DNA of 64,000 bases from Planctobacterium marinum (GCF_036322805.1 NZ_AP027272.1:2666001-2730000), one strand, 5' to 3'. Shown: positions 7,790 to 17,437, counted from the stretch's first letter. Translations and numbers: made by a program. The notes: a model not told the origin generated them from the letters alone.

Positions 7790-10254
7790 TGTTGAAGCTC
7801 CTTGTGCGAACTGATAATTTCTAATTTGCTAGTTTGATTTTGCCAGGAAAAAGAAAAGGTAATGGCGTTATTCCCCATTGCCTCAGCATTGATCTGTGTT
7901 TCTTTTTGCTCTTGCACCAGCTTGATGTTGCTCACCTGTGCAATATCGAGATTGTGAATGGTAAACGATATGGTTCGGGTCTCTGGGAGGGTTGCGAACC
8001 CGTTTCCTTCTGGTATTAAGCTGATGCTCAATTTCCCTGCATCATATTCGGACTCAAACTGCGTAAGCTGGTATTGACCGTTTGCAAGAGAATTTCGCGT
8101 TTTGCCATCATCTTCATAAAGTTGGCCTTTAGCCTTTGCTACTTCAGGATGGTGGAAATAATGAATATCAAGCGCGTCGCCTCGATGTAAACTCAACGGT
8201 TCTGTTATTTGGCTATATGGAATAAAGCTGCCTGCTTTTACAAATAACGGTAAAGTTTCCAAACTCACTTTAACGTCTAACGCCTGTTGTCCTTTAAAAA
8301 CACGCTTACTCCAATAATCGAACCAGATGCCTAAGGGCAATCGCGTATTCACCCGGTTAACGTCGGGGTCAGTTACCGGATGTACAAAAAACGCATCACC
8401 CCATAAATAACTATTCTTTTCGTCAAATAAATCCGGGTTATCTGGTTCAGCAAAGAGCACTGGTCTCATTAAAGGCAACCCGCTGGTACTATTTTTATAA
8501 GCGAGGGTATAGTTATATGGAAAAAGTTGGTATCTGAGCTTGATCCATTGCCTCAAAATATCTTGAGTTTGCTTATCGTGAAATATCGGCTCGGAGGGAA
8601 TGGAGTCAAATGCATGGGGACGATATATCGGTTGGAATACACCGTATTGTAACCAGCGGATATACATCTCTTTATCAAAAGAATCGTCTCCGCCACCAAA
8701 GCCACCTAAATCTGAGTGGGTATAAGCCAGTCCTAACATACCCATTTGCAGTGTTAGTTCTACCTGAGGCTTGAGTCCGCCCCAGGAACGGCTGACATCG
8801 CCCGTCCAGGGGATCATGCCATAGCGCTGTGACCCCACAAAACCAGAACGCATCAATAGAAATAGCCGCTCCTCTGGATAATCTTTCAGGTGATTATCCC
8901 AGAGAGTTTTCGCCCACTGGTGTCCGTAAGCGTTGTGTACTTCATTGGCGGTGCCCGTGGCGTGCAAAGTATTTTCCGGATGCACCTCCGGCTCGCCCAA
9001 ATCCCCCCAAATACCTGCCACGCCATCTGAAAAGATATTTTGATACTTTTGCCAGAACCAGTTCTGGCCCTGCTCACTAAACACGTCCACCAGGCCAGCG
9101 GTGCCGAAAAACATATCAAACACTCGGGGGTGTTTTCCCGACATGTCTGTAGCCAATGCCTTATAGTCAACAGCACTTTGCCAGTTACTGGAGCTTTTCA
9201 AAATAAAGGGCTCGGTGATCACCACCGTTTGAATCCCCTTCTCCTTGAAGTCCTGTATCATAGTCTCAGCTGTGGGCCAGTTGGCTCTATCCCAATCAAG
9301 GTTACCCATGTAACCCTGCATTTCTGGACCAAACCAATACAAGTCCAATACCACGCTATCAAGCGGAATATCCAACGTTTGATATTTCTTCACCACATCA
9401 CGCACCTGCTGCTCTGAGCGATAACCGAAGCGCGAGGCGAAGTTGCCGAATGCCCAAGCGGGTGGCATGGGTTGACGCCCCGTAATTGCCGTAAAGTTTT
9501 GGATCAGCTTAGAATAGTCAACCTTGTTGTCGCTTAGTCCCGCCACAACAATGTAAGCGTTGCGACCTGCAATTGCTTCAAACTGCAAAACATCTGACTC
9601 TGATGCACCGAGATCCATGGCACCTTTAGCGGCATTATCAAAAATCAAACCATAGCCTTTTGAGGATAGAAGCGCAGGTAAGCCAAAATACATTTGATTT
9701 GATTCTGTGGTGTAGCCCCAATGAGTTTTGTTGTACAGAGGTAATCGATACCCTCTTCGGTCCATGCCCAAAACCCGTTGACCGCCTGCGATCAACTTTT
9801 CGTCTTCACCTAATCCGAAGCGAATCCCACGCAGCCCCTCGTATTGAAAAAATCCAGATTCATGACTCAGTAACAGGTTTTGGTTGCCATAAAAGGCCAC
9901 GTTAAAAGGTGCTTTGGTGACTCTTACCTGTAATGACTGGCCTTGAAACAACAGAGTGTTGTCAGAATCCTCGAGGGAATATGCTGATGTACCAACATTG
10001 GGGTCAATGGCATAAGAGTCGAAGCGCTTAGCATGAAGAGCCCGAAACTCCACATCCACCGCCGCATCGGATAAAGGCGTAAAGTGCACTGCTCCCTTGT
10101 CGGTTTGGACAATGAGTGTGTGACCGTCTAGGTTATGCCCGATGTATTGCGCAGCCAGAACAGTCGTGCTGCAGAACACCAGGAACAACAAGCCACTGAA
10201 GCATTTAGCAGCACCCCATAGTGCCCTTATAGTGCTAAAGACTGATTTACTCAT
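7786..10254 (-). CDS. GH31 alpha-glucosidase or 4-alpha-glucosyltransferase
   Basis: 822 residues from the ATG at 10254. The frame is open further upstream, but that part runs inside the halogenase gene, and only this start (or the ATG at 10272) puts a signal peptide at the N-terminus (hydrophobic core 16-33, cleavage near LAAQ). GH31 signatures are clear: nucleophile D418 in GIWGDLGEPE and acid/base D486 in PWTGDVSRSWGG. Substrates would be maltooligosaccharides in the periplasm or at the surface; some family members instead transfer glucosyl units, and sequence reading cannot separate the two. It overlaps the upstream halogenase by 8 bp and the downstream pullulanase by 4 bp. Confidence 0.88.
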   Translation of the reverse strand: MSKSVFSTIRALWGAAKCFSGLLFLVFCSTTVLAAQYIGHNLDGHTLIVQTDKGAVHFTPLSDAAVDVEFRALHAKRFDSYAIDPNVGTSAYSLEDSDNTLLFQGQSLQVRVTKAPFNVAFYGNQNLLLSHESGFFQYEGLRGIRFGLGEDEKLIAGGQRVLGMDRRGYRLPLYNKTHWGYTTESNQMYFGLPALLSSKGYGLIFDNAAKGAMDLGASESDVLQFEAIAGRNAYIVVAGLSDNKVDYSKLIQNFTAITGRQPMPPAWAFGNFASRFGYRSEQQVRDVVKKYQTLDIPLDSVVLDLYWFGPEMQGYMGNLDWDRANWPTAETMIQDFKEKGIQTVVITEPFILKSSSNWQSAVDYKALATDMSGKHPRVFDMFFGTAGLVDVFSEQGQNWFWQKYQNIFSDGVAGIWGDLGEPEVHPENTLHATGTANEVHNAYGHQWAKTLWDNHLKDYPEERLFLLMRSGFVGSQRYGMIPWTGDVSRSWGGLKPQVELTLQMGMLGLAYTHSDLGGFGGGDDSFDKEMYIRWLQYGVFQPIYRPHAFDSIPSEPIFHDKQTQDILRQWIKLRYQLFPYNYTLAYKNSTSGLPLMRPVLFAEPDNPDLFDEKNSYLWGDAFFVHPVTDPDVNRVNTRLPLGIWFDYWSKRVFKGQQALDVKVSLETLPLFVKAGSFIPYSQITEPLSLHRGDALDIHYFHHPEVAKAKGQLYEDDGKTRNSLANGQYQLTQFESEYDAGKLSISLIPEGNGFATLPETRTISFTIHNLDIAQVSNIKLVQEQKETQINAEAMGNNAITFSFSWQNQTSKLEIISSHKELQQ

Positions 10255-11752
10255 CAGGTTGTGCGAGTTCATTGAGATTGTGTTGATGAGACTGAAAATT
10301 AAGGGCGCAGCCTTGAATGAATTGCGCCACATTTTGCTCTTTGTAGAGACAACCTTTACCCGGCTGGTTAGGTGCGATTGGCGGATAAGCACCATAACCT
10401 GATAACAAACAGTGCCAGGAAATGGGATCCCAATGTTCACTGATATCCTGACGCCGTATCTCCTCTGACATATCACCGCGCTTGAACCACACATCCAGTA
10501 ACCGCATCAGGGAATTAGAGAGCTGCGTATTGTCTCGGTTTTGCTGCCAATATTCGGAATCAGTACGGGTGTTGAGTTTGTAATGGGCGACGATATAGTC
10601 TCTCACCCCATCAAAGCGGTCTTTGGCGAATTTATTGAACTGGGCTTGATATTGATTGCTAAACTGGCCTTCTTCAAACTTAATAACAAACATTTCAATA
10701 CATATCTGTACTAAATGTAACGCGGTAGCTTCAAGGGGCTCCATAAACCCCTGTGACAACCCGATAGCCAGACAATTTTTATTCCAGTGTTGTTGCACTT
10801 GGCCGACATTCATTTTTAAATGTCGACAACTCATATCATCTGAAAGACCCAGGTGTTGTCTGAATTCTAGCTCGGCTGCATCAGGAGTGATGTGTTGCGC
10901 ACTAAACACATAACCATTTCCCACGCGATTTTGCAGCGGTATATTCCAACACCAGCCATTGCTCATTGCCGTAGCTTTAGTTTCGTTGTTGATCTCCTGC
11001 TTTTGCGGCGTTTGCACCACCACAGCAGAATCATTAAATAAACAATCTTTATAACTTTGAAATGGCACCTTTAACGTCTGTTGTAACAGCAGGCTTTTAA
11101 ACCCGGTACAATCAATAAAAAAGTCTCCATTGATGACAGTGCCATCACTACAAATCAGGGATTGAATACTGCCATCAGGATGCTGAGTCACTTCAGCGAC
11201 GTTCTTGCTGAGATGATTTACCCCTCTTTGCTTGGCAATGTCTTTTAAAAACTCACCCAATAAACCGCTGTCAAAGTGATAGCCATACTCGATGCGAAAT
11301 GGAAAATTGTTTGGTGTAAGAGGGCCCAGGTTTTGTTGTGCCAGAGCTCCATTAATTAAAAAATCTTCGGGTGCGGTGTGAGTATCCAACCCGTGTCGTC
11401 GGGTACGGCAATTTACCTCAAAGGCGCGCTGGGTAAAAACGTCTGTTTGGGAAATAAAAGGGTGGCGATAACTTTCCACCCCGGACTCTGGACTCCAACC
11501 AGCAAACTCAATACCTACCTTATAGGTGGCATTACAAGCTGGCATCCAGTCTCTTTCAGCCACCTCAATAATCTCAAAGAAACGTTTCAAGGTTGGAGTA
11601 GACCCCTCACCAACGCCGATAATGCCAATATCGGGAGATTCCACCAAACTGATATTTACATTTTTGTCGGCCCACTTTTTGATGAGCAGATTAGCAGCCA
11701 TCCAGCCTGCGGTGCCGCCACCGGCAATGATGATCTCTATCGGTTTAGACAT
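10247..11752 (-). CDS. Flavin-dependent halogenase family protein (tryptophan halogenase-like), copy 1
   Basis: 501 residues. The FAD-binding GGGTAGW sits at 11-17, the catalytic-type lysine K78 in NATYKVGIEF, the WxWxIP motif at W267-P272 (WCWNIP), and the conserved glutamate stretch GFMEPLEAT follows. These are the residues that define PrnA/RebH-type halogenases (FADH2, O2, halide). However, it is cotranscribed with starch enzymes and nothing here points to an indole substrate, so the product name should be read as family only. The start is 1 bp after the stop of the second halogenase and the end overlaps the GH31 start by 8 bp. Confidence 0.85.
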   Translation of the reverse strand: MSKPIEIIIAGGGTAGWMAANLLIKKWADKNVNISLVESPDIGIIGVGEGSTPTLKRFFEIIEVAERDWMPACNATYKVGIEFAGWSPESGVESYRHPFISQTDVFTQRAFEVNCRTRRHGLDTHTAPEDFLINGALAQQNLGPLTPNNFPFRIEYGYHFDSGLLGEFLKDIAKQRGVNHLSKNVAEVTQHPDGSIQSLICSDGTVINGDFFIDCTGFKSLLLQQTLKVPFQSYKDCLFNDSAVVVQTPQKQEINNETKATAMSNGWCWNIPLQNRVGNGYVFSAQHITPDAAELEFRQHLGLSDDMSCRHLKMNVGQVQQHWNKNCLAIGLSQGFMEPLEATALHLVQICIEMFVIKFEEGQFSNQYQAQFNKFAKDRFDGVRDYIVAHYKLNTRTDSEYWQQNRDNTQLSNSLMRLLDVWFKRGDMSEEIRRQDISEHWDPISWHCLLSGYGAYPPIAPNQPGKGCLYKEQNVAQFIQGCALNFQSHQHNLNELAQPDE

Positions 11753-11753
11753 T

Positions 11754-13247
11754 TTACCTACCGCAGAATTGCTTTAAAAACTGATCATGCGAGGGCAACT
11801 GTTGCAGTGGCTCTTCTTTAATTTTTTTCAATGTTTGCAGCATCATCTGTAACTTTTCCGGACTCATATTGTTCGCCATAGGATGATAATCGGAAGGTTG
11901 AATGCCCTGTCCCATCATTACCTGTAACCATGAAGGCTCCAGGAACAAGTCGTTATTTTCACGGAAAAGACGCCCATCTTCTTTGAAAAGCTCGATTTTG
12001 TGTCGGAGGCTATCAGGAATTGGCATAGTGCGCATATCACGCCAGAATTGACTGTCATCTCTTTCATTAGCAATGTAGTGCAAGATAATAAAGTCGCGCA
12101 CCTGCTCGAACTCAATTTGAGACTGTTTATTATATTCCGCTACAAGTTCCGGCTTGATGCCATCGTGAGGGAAAGTATGCAGTAATCGCACGACAGCCGT
12201 TTGTATCAAATGAATACTGGTGGACTCCAAAGGCTCAAGAAAACCACTGGAGAGCCCAACAGCAATAACGTTTTTATTCCACTGTTTGCGTCTTCTACCG
12301 GTTTTAAATTTAATAAAATTAGGATCCGCTAACGGCTTAGTATCAAGATTCCCCGATAAGATCTGCAAAGCTTCATCGTCTGACATATAGTTGCTGCAAT
12401 ACACATGACCGTTACCATTGCGATGCTGCAACGGAATGCGCCACTGCCAGCCTGCGGTATGTGCAATGGAGCGAGTATAGGGCAAGGTGTGCTCAAGGCG
12501 CTCGGAAGGGATTGCAATGGCTCTGTCACAAGGTAACCAATGACTCCAATCTTCGTAGCCAGTATTGAGTTTTTGTTGAATTAACAATCCTCGGAAACCC
12601 GAGCAATCGATAAACAGGTCCCCCTGAATTTCTCGCCCGTCCTCCAGATGTAACAGGTCGATAAATCCAGAATCAGGATGCTGAGTGACATCGGTGATCT
12701 TACCTTCAGTGCGAACCACCCCCATTTTTTCGCTGAGTTTACGCAAATACTGAGCATAAAGTCCGGCATCAAAATGATAAGCGTAAGGTAAGTCGACGAT
12801 AGGATCTTTGCTATTGATTTTGGCAAATTTATTGTCTTTTGCGGCCAGATAATTTAGGTCGTAGTCCCAAATATTGCTTGTTTCTCCCAGTTCCATCTGT
12901 GCTCGCTTCAGAAAATGATGGAAGTGACAAAATGCATAGCTTTGGCCCGGCGCGCCAAAGGTATGAAAATAGCCCTCATCTTTTACTCGCCAGTTTTCAA
13001 ACTTGATAGCTAACTTAATAGTAGCATTGGTTTCTCTCAGGAACTCTGCTTCATCAAGGCCTAAAACGTTGTTGATTAACCGAATCGGAGGAATAGTGGC
13101 TTCACCGACACCTACCGTGCCAATGGCGTCTGATTCGACCAGTTCCACTTCAACGGCATTACCAATCACCTTTTTGATGACCGCTGCAGACAACCAACCT
13201 GCGGTACCACCGCCGACAACAACAACTCTTTTTACCTTTCTATTCAC
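11754..13247 (-). CDS. Flavin-dependent halogenase family protein (tryptophan halogenase-like), copy 2
   Basis: 497 residues from the GTG at 13247, which has AGG 8 bp upstream; an earlier GTG at 13256 lacks a ribosome site. It carries GGGTAGW near the N-terminus, NATIKLAIKFENW with the catalytic-type lysine, GWQWRIPLQHR as WxWxIP, and LSSGFLEPLEST. All hallmark residues of flavin-dependent halogenases are therefore kept. It is clearly homologous to the next gene but far from identical, so the pair is an old duplication. It heads the four-gene coupled unit halogenase-halogenase-GH31-pullulanase behind the starch TonB receptor. Confidence 0.85.
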   Translation of the reverse strand: MNRKVKRVVVVGGGTAGWLSAAVIKKVIGNAVEVELVESDAIGTVGVGEATIPPIRLINNVLGLDEAEFLRETNATIKLAIKFENWRVKDEGYFHTFGAPGQSYAFCHFHHFLKRAQMELGETSNIWDYDLNYLAAKDNKFAKINSKDPIVDLPYAYHFDAGLYAQYLRKLSEKMGVVRTEGKITDVTQHPDSGFIDLLHLEDGREIQGDLFIDCSGFRGLLIQQKLNTGYEDWSHWLPCDRAIAIPSERLEHTLPYTRSIAHTAGWQWRIPLQHRNGNGHVYCSNYMSDDEALQILSGNLDTKPLADPNFIKFKTGRRRKQWNKNVIAVGLSSGFLEPLESTSIHLIQTAVVRLLHTFPHDGIKPELVAEYNKQSQIEFEQVRDFIILHYIANERDDSQFWRDMRTMPIPDSLRHKIELFKEDGRLFRENNDLFLEPSWLQVMMGQGIQPSDYHPMANNMSPEKLQMMLQTLKKIKEEPLQQLPSHDQFLKQFCGR

Positions 13248-13269
13248 GCAAAACACCTGTGTTAAAACT

Positions 13270-13306
13270 TAAAAAGCTCCATTGAGTAAGAACTTAATGG
13301 AGCTTT
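13270..13306 (-). terminator. Terminator after starch TonB receptor
   Basis: AAAGCTCCATT (13273-13283) pairs perfectly with AATGGAGCTTT (13296-13306); on the minus strand the hairpin ends in CTTTTT. It separates the TonB receptor from the halogenase-led operon and may lower expression of the latter relative to the receptor. Confidence 0.75.
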
Positions 13307-13322
13307 ATGATTACTCGATAGT

Positions 13323-13347
13323 TTGAACCTGCCTTATGCAGGTTCAA
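13323..13347 (-). terminator. Second hairpin after starch TonB receptor
   Basis: TTGAACCTGC and GCAGGTTCAA pair perfectly over a 5-nt loop 15 bp beyond the receptor stop codon. No U tract follows, so it is more likely a 3'-end processing or stabilising stem that works together with the terminator just downstream. Confidence 0.45.
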
Positions 13348-13362
13348 TTACCCTACTCGTGC

Positions 13363-16176
13363 TTACCAGAAAGAGTAGTTTAGACCCAGTAAGAAGTTAC
13401 GACCATAAGACTGGTACAAAGTAACTTGACGTGGATCACCATTTGCGAATTGAATCTCGTCTTCATCCGTCAGGTTTTGACCTTGTAAGGTCACTCTCAG
13501 ACCGTGTAAGAAGTCGATATCAGATTCACTGAAGTCATAACCGATTTGAGCATCCCATTGCTCACCGCCCTGACCTTCAGCACCAACCAGTGACAAACTA
13601 ATACCACGAGTTTCTGTCTGGAATGCATCACGCTTGGTGCCTGATACACGAACTTCCCAACCAGCATTCTCGTAATACAACGTCAGTGAATAGGTTTCAT
13701 CAGACAGTCCCGGAACACCTTCAGAAGGCAGTGTTACTTCAACACCAGCTAGCGGTGAATAAGTAAATGGATCCAGTTCACCATCCATAAAGGTGGCACT
13801 TGCAAACATACCAAATCCGTCTAACGCATCGTGGATGTGATTAAATGGTAAGCTAGTCTGGAATTCCCAACCTCTTACGAAACCTTCACGACCATCCAAG
13901 GTGTTATCTACCAGACCTAAGAAGATTGCTGGCGCATTGCCTGCACTGTCAGCATGGTAGCCAGGTACGTATACTTCAGTGAAGTCTGCCACTTCTTTAA
14001 CGGCAGCGTGCCAGTTAGTCAGCTCTTTATAAAAGAACGACATCGCAAAGTAAGCGTCATCAGCAAAATAGTTCTCATAGGCTAAATCAAACTGGTTTGC
14101 TTCCAGTGGTTTCAAACCCGGGTTACCCACGTTACCAGACCAAGGTCCGTTCGGGATATCAGTAGATGCGATATTGGCATCGTTAAACTGGAATGAAGCC
14201 TGATTGTTTGGTTTCATCTGATCCATTCTTGGACGGCTCTGAATCTTAGAAGCACCCAAGCGAACGTACTGATCTTCAGCAACCTCAAGACTTAAGTTCA
14301 AGGTAGGTAATACGTCGGCATAAGAATCACCACCTGTTACTGGTACCGCATCAATCAAGCCATCATCACCTGTAAAGGTACTAAAACCTGATGAGCTCTG
14401 CTCGGCGTCAATAATTTGCACACCGATGTTACCCCGTAACATCATGTCACCAATTTCTGTGTCGATGTCTAACTTGGCGTAAAGCGTAGTTAACTCTTCG
14501 TTTACAGTGTAGGTATCACCTAAACGTCCCGCATCAACAGGTTCAGCATCGGTAGAGGTGTAATAACCGCTGTTATACAATCCCAAGGAATCGTATGCTA
14601 ACACACCGCTGATTCCGATAAAGCTCAGGTCGGCAACACCTAGCACCTCTGGAATGGCACCTTCCCCTGGGTACTCAGGAGCAGTCAGGTAGAAACCTTT
14701 GTTGATCTTAGTCTTAGAGCGGTCAGCGTAGTTGATACCAGCAGTAAACTTGTTAAAGATACCCCACTCAACCAAACCATTGACTTCGAAACGGAACGCA
14801 TCTAACTCTTCATCGAAAACCGGTGCGTTTACGAAACCGTCTTGCGCGTCACTACCAATGATAGGGGCACCCCAAGCTTGAGGACCTGCTAGAGTAATAA
14901 GGCTCGGATCAGTCAAATCAACACCTGGTAAGGTTGGGTGATCAGAGTAAAGCACGCCGGTAGAAGTCATAGTCCAGCTGCGAGGTGTAATAGGTCTACC
15001 ATCAACACCAGCACGGCCCACACCTGAGTAGCTTTCTACGTCAGTAAGCTCTTTATCTACTTCACCAGTAGACAAGTCAGCAACGATTGACCAGTTGTCG
15101 TTTAATGCATACTCGATATTTAAACCAAAAGTGGTTAACTCGGAACTTTGCTGTCTTACGTCGTTACGAACTACAGAATAGAAACCATCGTAAAAACCAG
15201 AAGTTACTAAACCATTATCAACGCTAGTCACGTTGTAATCGCCGGTACCCCACTCGGCACCACCTTCTTCAACACCACGACGAGCATCGTTTTCTTCAAA
15301 GTCGATGAATAAAGCATCCAACTGAACTTTTAAATCATCGTTAGGTGCATATTCAATTACCGCCGCAACAGAGGTGCGCTCTAGCATAGCTGAACGTGTG
15401 AATGAATCATGACCACCTAGCACTACTGTGCCATCTGGAACAGCAACAGAATCTGTTGCACGACGATCAGAGCCCGTGTTGACACCGGCGTAACCCCAAC
15501 CTCGGAATTGTTTTTCCTGACGAGGCGATTCCATGTCAGCAATTGCCAATGCAACACCTAGGGTATCGTCAGCAAACTGCTCAACAAAGTTTAACGATAG
15601 GCGATGACCATTATTGTCAAAGTCTGGGTTGCCGGAGTCTTCACCGTTTTCTTCATAGTTGAAGTTAACCGTTAATGTTGGATCAGCACTCAATGGACTT
15701 ACTGTTTGCAAATCAACAGTACCACCGATGCCTTGAGTCAGCAGACCTGCTTCCGGTGTTTTATATACCAAAATGCTGGAAACAATTTCAGAGGGATACA
15801 GATCGTATTCAACGCCACGGTTGTCACCCATACCCAAAAGCTCGCGACCATTTAATGAGGTGCCTACGTAGTTTTCGTTAAAACCACGAACAGACAAACC
15901 ACTGGTACGACCGTTACGACGCTCACCAGCGAGGCCAGGTAGACGAGCCAATGACTCAGCCACTGAAGTATCTGGAAGTTTACCGATATCTTCCGCAGAA
16001 AGTGCTTCTACGATAGACGTTTGGTCCATTTTAATTGCTTGTGCACGTTGTAGTGCGCCGCGAATACCTGTGACCTGAATGACCTCAGTATTATCAGCAG
16101 CGTCGTCAGCTTCTTGTGCAACAACCGAAGTTGCTGTTAAGCCAGTCATCGCAGCAGATACTGAAAAGGCCAGCAC
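13363..16176 (-). CDS. TonB-dependent receptor, TonB-Xanth-Caul type, for alpha-glucans; start region frameshifted
   Basis: 937 residues counted from a GTG at 16176. The plug starts with EVIQVTGIRGALQRAQAIK, typical of the large TonB-Xanth-Caul receptors, and the protein ends in the aromatic NYSFW. Position between two pullulanases and a GH31 enzyme makes maltodextrin uptake the likely role. From the GTG the signal peptide lacks its basic N-region. An ATG at 16198 in the neighbouring frame would supply MSQFKK, but an 8-A run (16179-16186) puts it one base out of frame; with seven A the two join as MSQFKKSVLAFSVS. So the gene has either a sequence error, an inactivating or phase-variable slip, or slippage-dependent expression. 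Confidence 0.88.
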   Translation of the reverse strand: MLAFSVSAAMTGLTATSVVAQEADDAADNTEVIQVTGIRGALQRAQAIKMDQTSIVEALSAEDIGKLPDTSVAESLARLPGLAGERRNGRTSGLSVRGFNENYVGTSLNGRELLGMGDNRGVEYDLYPSEIVSSILVYKTPEAGLLTQGIGGTVDLQTVSPLSADPTLTVNFNYEENGEDSGNPDFDNNGHRLSLNFVEQFADDTLGVALAIADMESPRQEKQFRGWGYAGVNTGSDRRATDSVAVPDGTVVLGGHDSFTRSAMLERTSVAAVIEYAPNDDLKVQLDALFIDFEENDARRGVEEGGAEWGTGDYNVTSVDNGLVTSGFYDGFYSVVRNDVRQQSSELTTFGLNIEYALNDNWSIVADLSTGEVDKELTDVESYSGVGRAGVDGRPITPRSWTMTSTGVLYSDHPTLPGVDLTDPSLITLAGPQAWGAPIIGSDAQDGFVNAPVFDEELDAFRFEVNGLVEWGIFNKFTAGINYADRSKTKINKGFYLTAPEYPGEGAIPEVLGVADLSFIGISGVLAYDSLGLYNSGYYTSTDAEPVDAGRLGDTYTVNEELTTLYAKLDIDTEIGDMMLRGNIGVQIIDAEQSSSGFSTFTGDDGLIDAVPVTGGDSYADVLPTLNLSLEVAEDQYVRLGASKIQSRPRMDQMKPNNQASFQFNDANIASTDIPNGPWSGNVGNPGLKPLEANQFDLAYENYFADDAYFAMSFFYKELTNWHAAVKEVADFTEVYVPGYHADSAGNAPAIFLGLVDNTLDGREGFVRGWEFQTSLPFNHIHDALDGFGMFASATFMDGELDPFTYSPLAGVEVTLPSEGVPGLSDETYSLTLYYENAGWEVRVSGTKRDAFQTETRGISLSLVGAEGQGGEQWDAQIGYDFSESDIDFLHGLRVTLQGQNLTDEDEIQFANGDPRQVTLYQSYGRNFLLGLNYSFW

Positions 16177-16286
16177 GCTTTTTTTTGAATTGTGACATTG
16201 TGTTTTCCCGTTTAATTACCAGAGTTAAGGGTCAGGCTGAAATCGAATTACCTTTTCCAGCGATTCTCTTATTTTTATTTAGGGCA

Positions 16287-16340
16287 ATTCTAGCGCTTGC
16301 CTCTGAAATCTGACAACGCCTTGCATACGTATTCATACAA
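16287..16340 (-). promoter_or_regulatory. Promoter and ATACGTAT operator of starch TonB receptor
   Basis: On the minus strand a candidate promoter reads TTGTCA (16316-16311), 18-bp spacer, TAGAAT (16292-16287). Directly upstream lies TTGTATGAATACGTATGCAA (16340-16321), centred on the palindrome ATACGTAT. Sixteen of these bases recur in inverse orientation before the large pullulanase gene. This looks like a binding site for a LacI-type sugar regulator; no such regulator gene is in the window. Confidence 0.55.
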
Positions 16341-16575
16341 ATTATCGTACATTTTTTTAACAATTCCATTTTCCACAAAAACAAAACAAAAAAGGTATAA
16401 GCAACTGTTTTATATGCATTTTTGCTCTACTAACGAAAGATATGAAAAGCGAATGTGATAGCTTCGTAAACGATTAAGTGTCAAAGATACGTATCGGTTT
16501 AACACAAGATTTACATATTATGCATACGAAAATGAGTTTCAAAAACCGTATGTTTTTTCCGCTATTTTTGAAATT
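16341..16575. other. Intergenic region between receptor promoter and IS
   Basis: AT-rich, no gene. It holds a second ATACGTAT palindrome within GATACGTATC (16486-16495) and a related half-site TGCATACG near 16520. Beyond that I see nothing. Confidence 0.5.
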
Positions 16576-16625
16576 TGTCTCGTCCTAAAATACGTTGACG
16601 TTTTATGCAGGCCGGTAGATTTTAT

Positions 16626-17354
16626 CTATCGGCCTTTTTCGTAATGCACCTGGTTAGGTGTTTTCATTCCCAAACTCAAGTGCGGCCTCATCTCATTGTA
16701 GATGTATATCGATTCATCCACGAGTTGCTTTAATTCCCGCCTATTCTTGCACTGATGCAACAAGAACTCCTGCTTTAGTATGCCATTGATTCTTTCTGCT
16801 AAGGCATTCTGATAGCAATCATAACCATCGGTCATAGATGGAGTAATGTTGTGATTTCTCAGGACAGCCTGATATTCCTCAGAGCAATATTGCACTCCTC
16901 GGTCTGAGTGATGAATCATTGGATGGTTATAGTACTTATGCTTGATACTCATATTGAGTGCCTTAACCACATCTGTTGCTTTCATTTCATCGCTGAGTTC
17001 ATACCCCATTATCTTTCGGGAATATGCATCCGTTGTTAATGATAAATAGTGCGTACCCGCATCTGACTTCACGTAGGTAATATCACTCACAAGCACATCC
17101 TCAGCCTGTTGAGGTTGATAGTCCTTCAGTAGATTCGGGTGCTTTTTCATCCAGTGACGGCTGTCGGTTGTTTTTGTGTAACTACGTTTGGGTTTAACCA
17201 ACATGCCTTCTGCGCGTAAATAATCAAACAGTCCATCACGCCCCAACTTAATGCCAAGTTTATCAAGCTCTGGTTTCATCAGTTGGTAGAGCTTTCGAGT
17301 CCCAATCCGCGGCATGTACTGGCGCCAATACAGCACCATGTCCTTAACCGGCAT
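16626..17354 (-). CDS. IS3-family transposase OrfB (DDE integrase core)
   Basis: 242 residues from the internal ATG, but the frame continues upstream through KRRKLARCCRLFGFTPQG, where IS3 OrfB proteins normally begin, into the end of orfA. It is thus expressed as an OrfAB fusion by -1 slippage. The rve core shows the catalytic triad: D in VSDITYV, D in HHSDRGVQY and E in NALAERING, 35 residues apart as expected. It acts on the IS ends in replicative cut-and-copy transposition. No stop or deletion interrupts it. Confidence 0.92.
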   Translation of the reverse strand: MPVKDMVLYWRQYMPRIGTRKLYQLMKPELDKLGIKLGRDGLFDYLRAEGMLVKPKRSYTKTTDSRHWMKKHPNLLKDYQPQQAEDVLVSDITYVKSDAGTHYLSLTTDAYSRKIMGYELSDEMKATDVVKALNMSIKHKYYNHPMIHHSDRGVQYCSEEYQAVLRNHNITPSMTDGYDCYQNALAERINGILKQEFLLHQCKNRRELKQLVDESIYIYNEMRPHLSLGMKTPNQVHYEKGR

Positions 17355-17437
17355 TAGCCTCTGCTGCTTATCGTTAAACCGCTTAACCCACTGATAAAGC
17401 CCTTGAGGTGTAAATCCGAATAGGCGACAACAACGAG

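Noticed and set aside
10255-10494. N-terminal extension of the GH31 protein (902-residue reading)
   Set aside because: It runs inside the end of the halogenase gene, carries no ribosome site and would bury the signal peptide.
10247-13247. Halogenated natural product gene cluster
   Set aside because: No NRPS, PKS, flavin reductase or tryptophan-modifying genes are nearby; neighbours are all glucan enzymes and a receptor.
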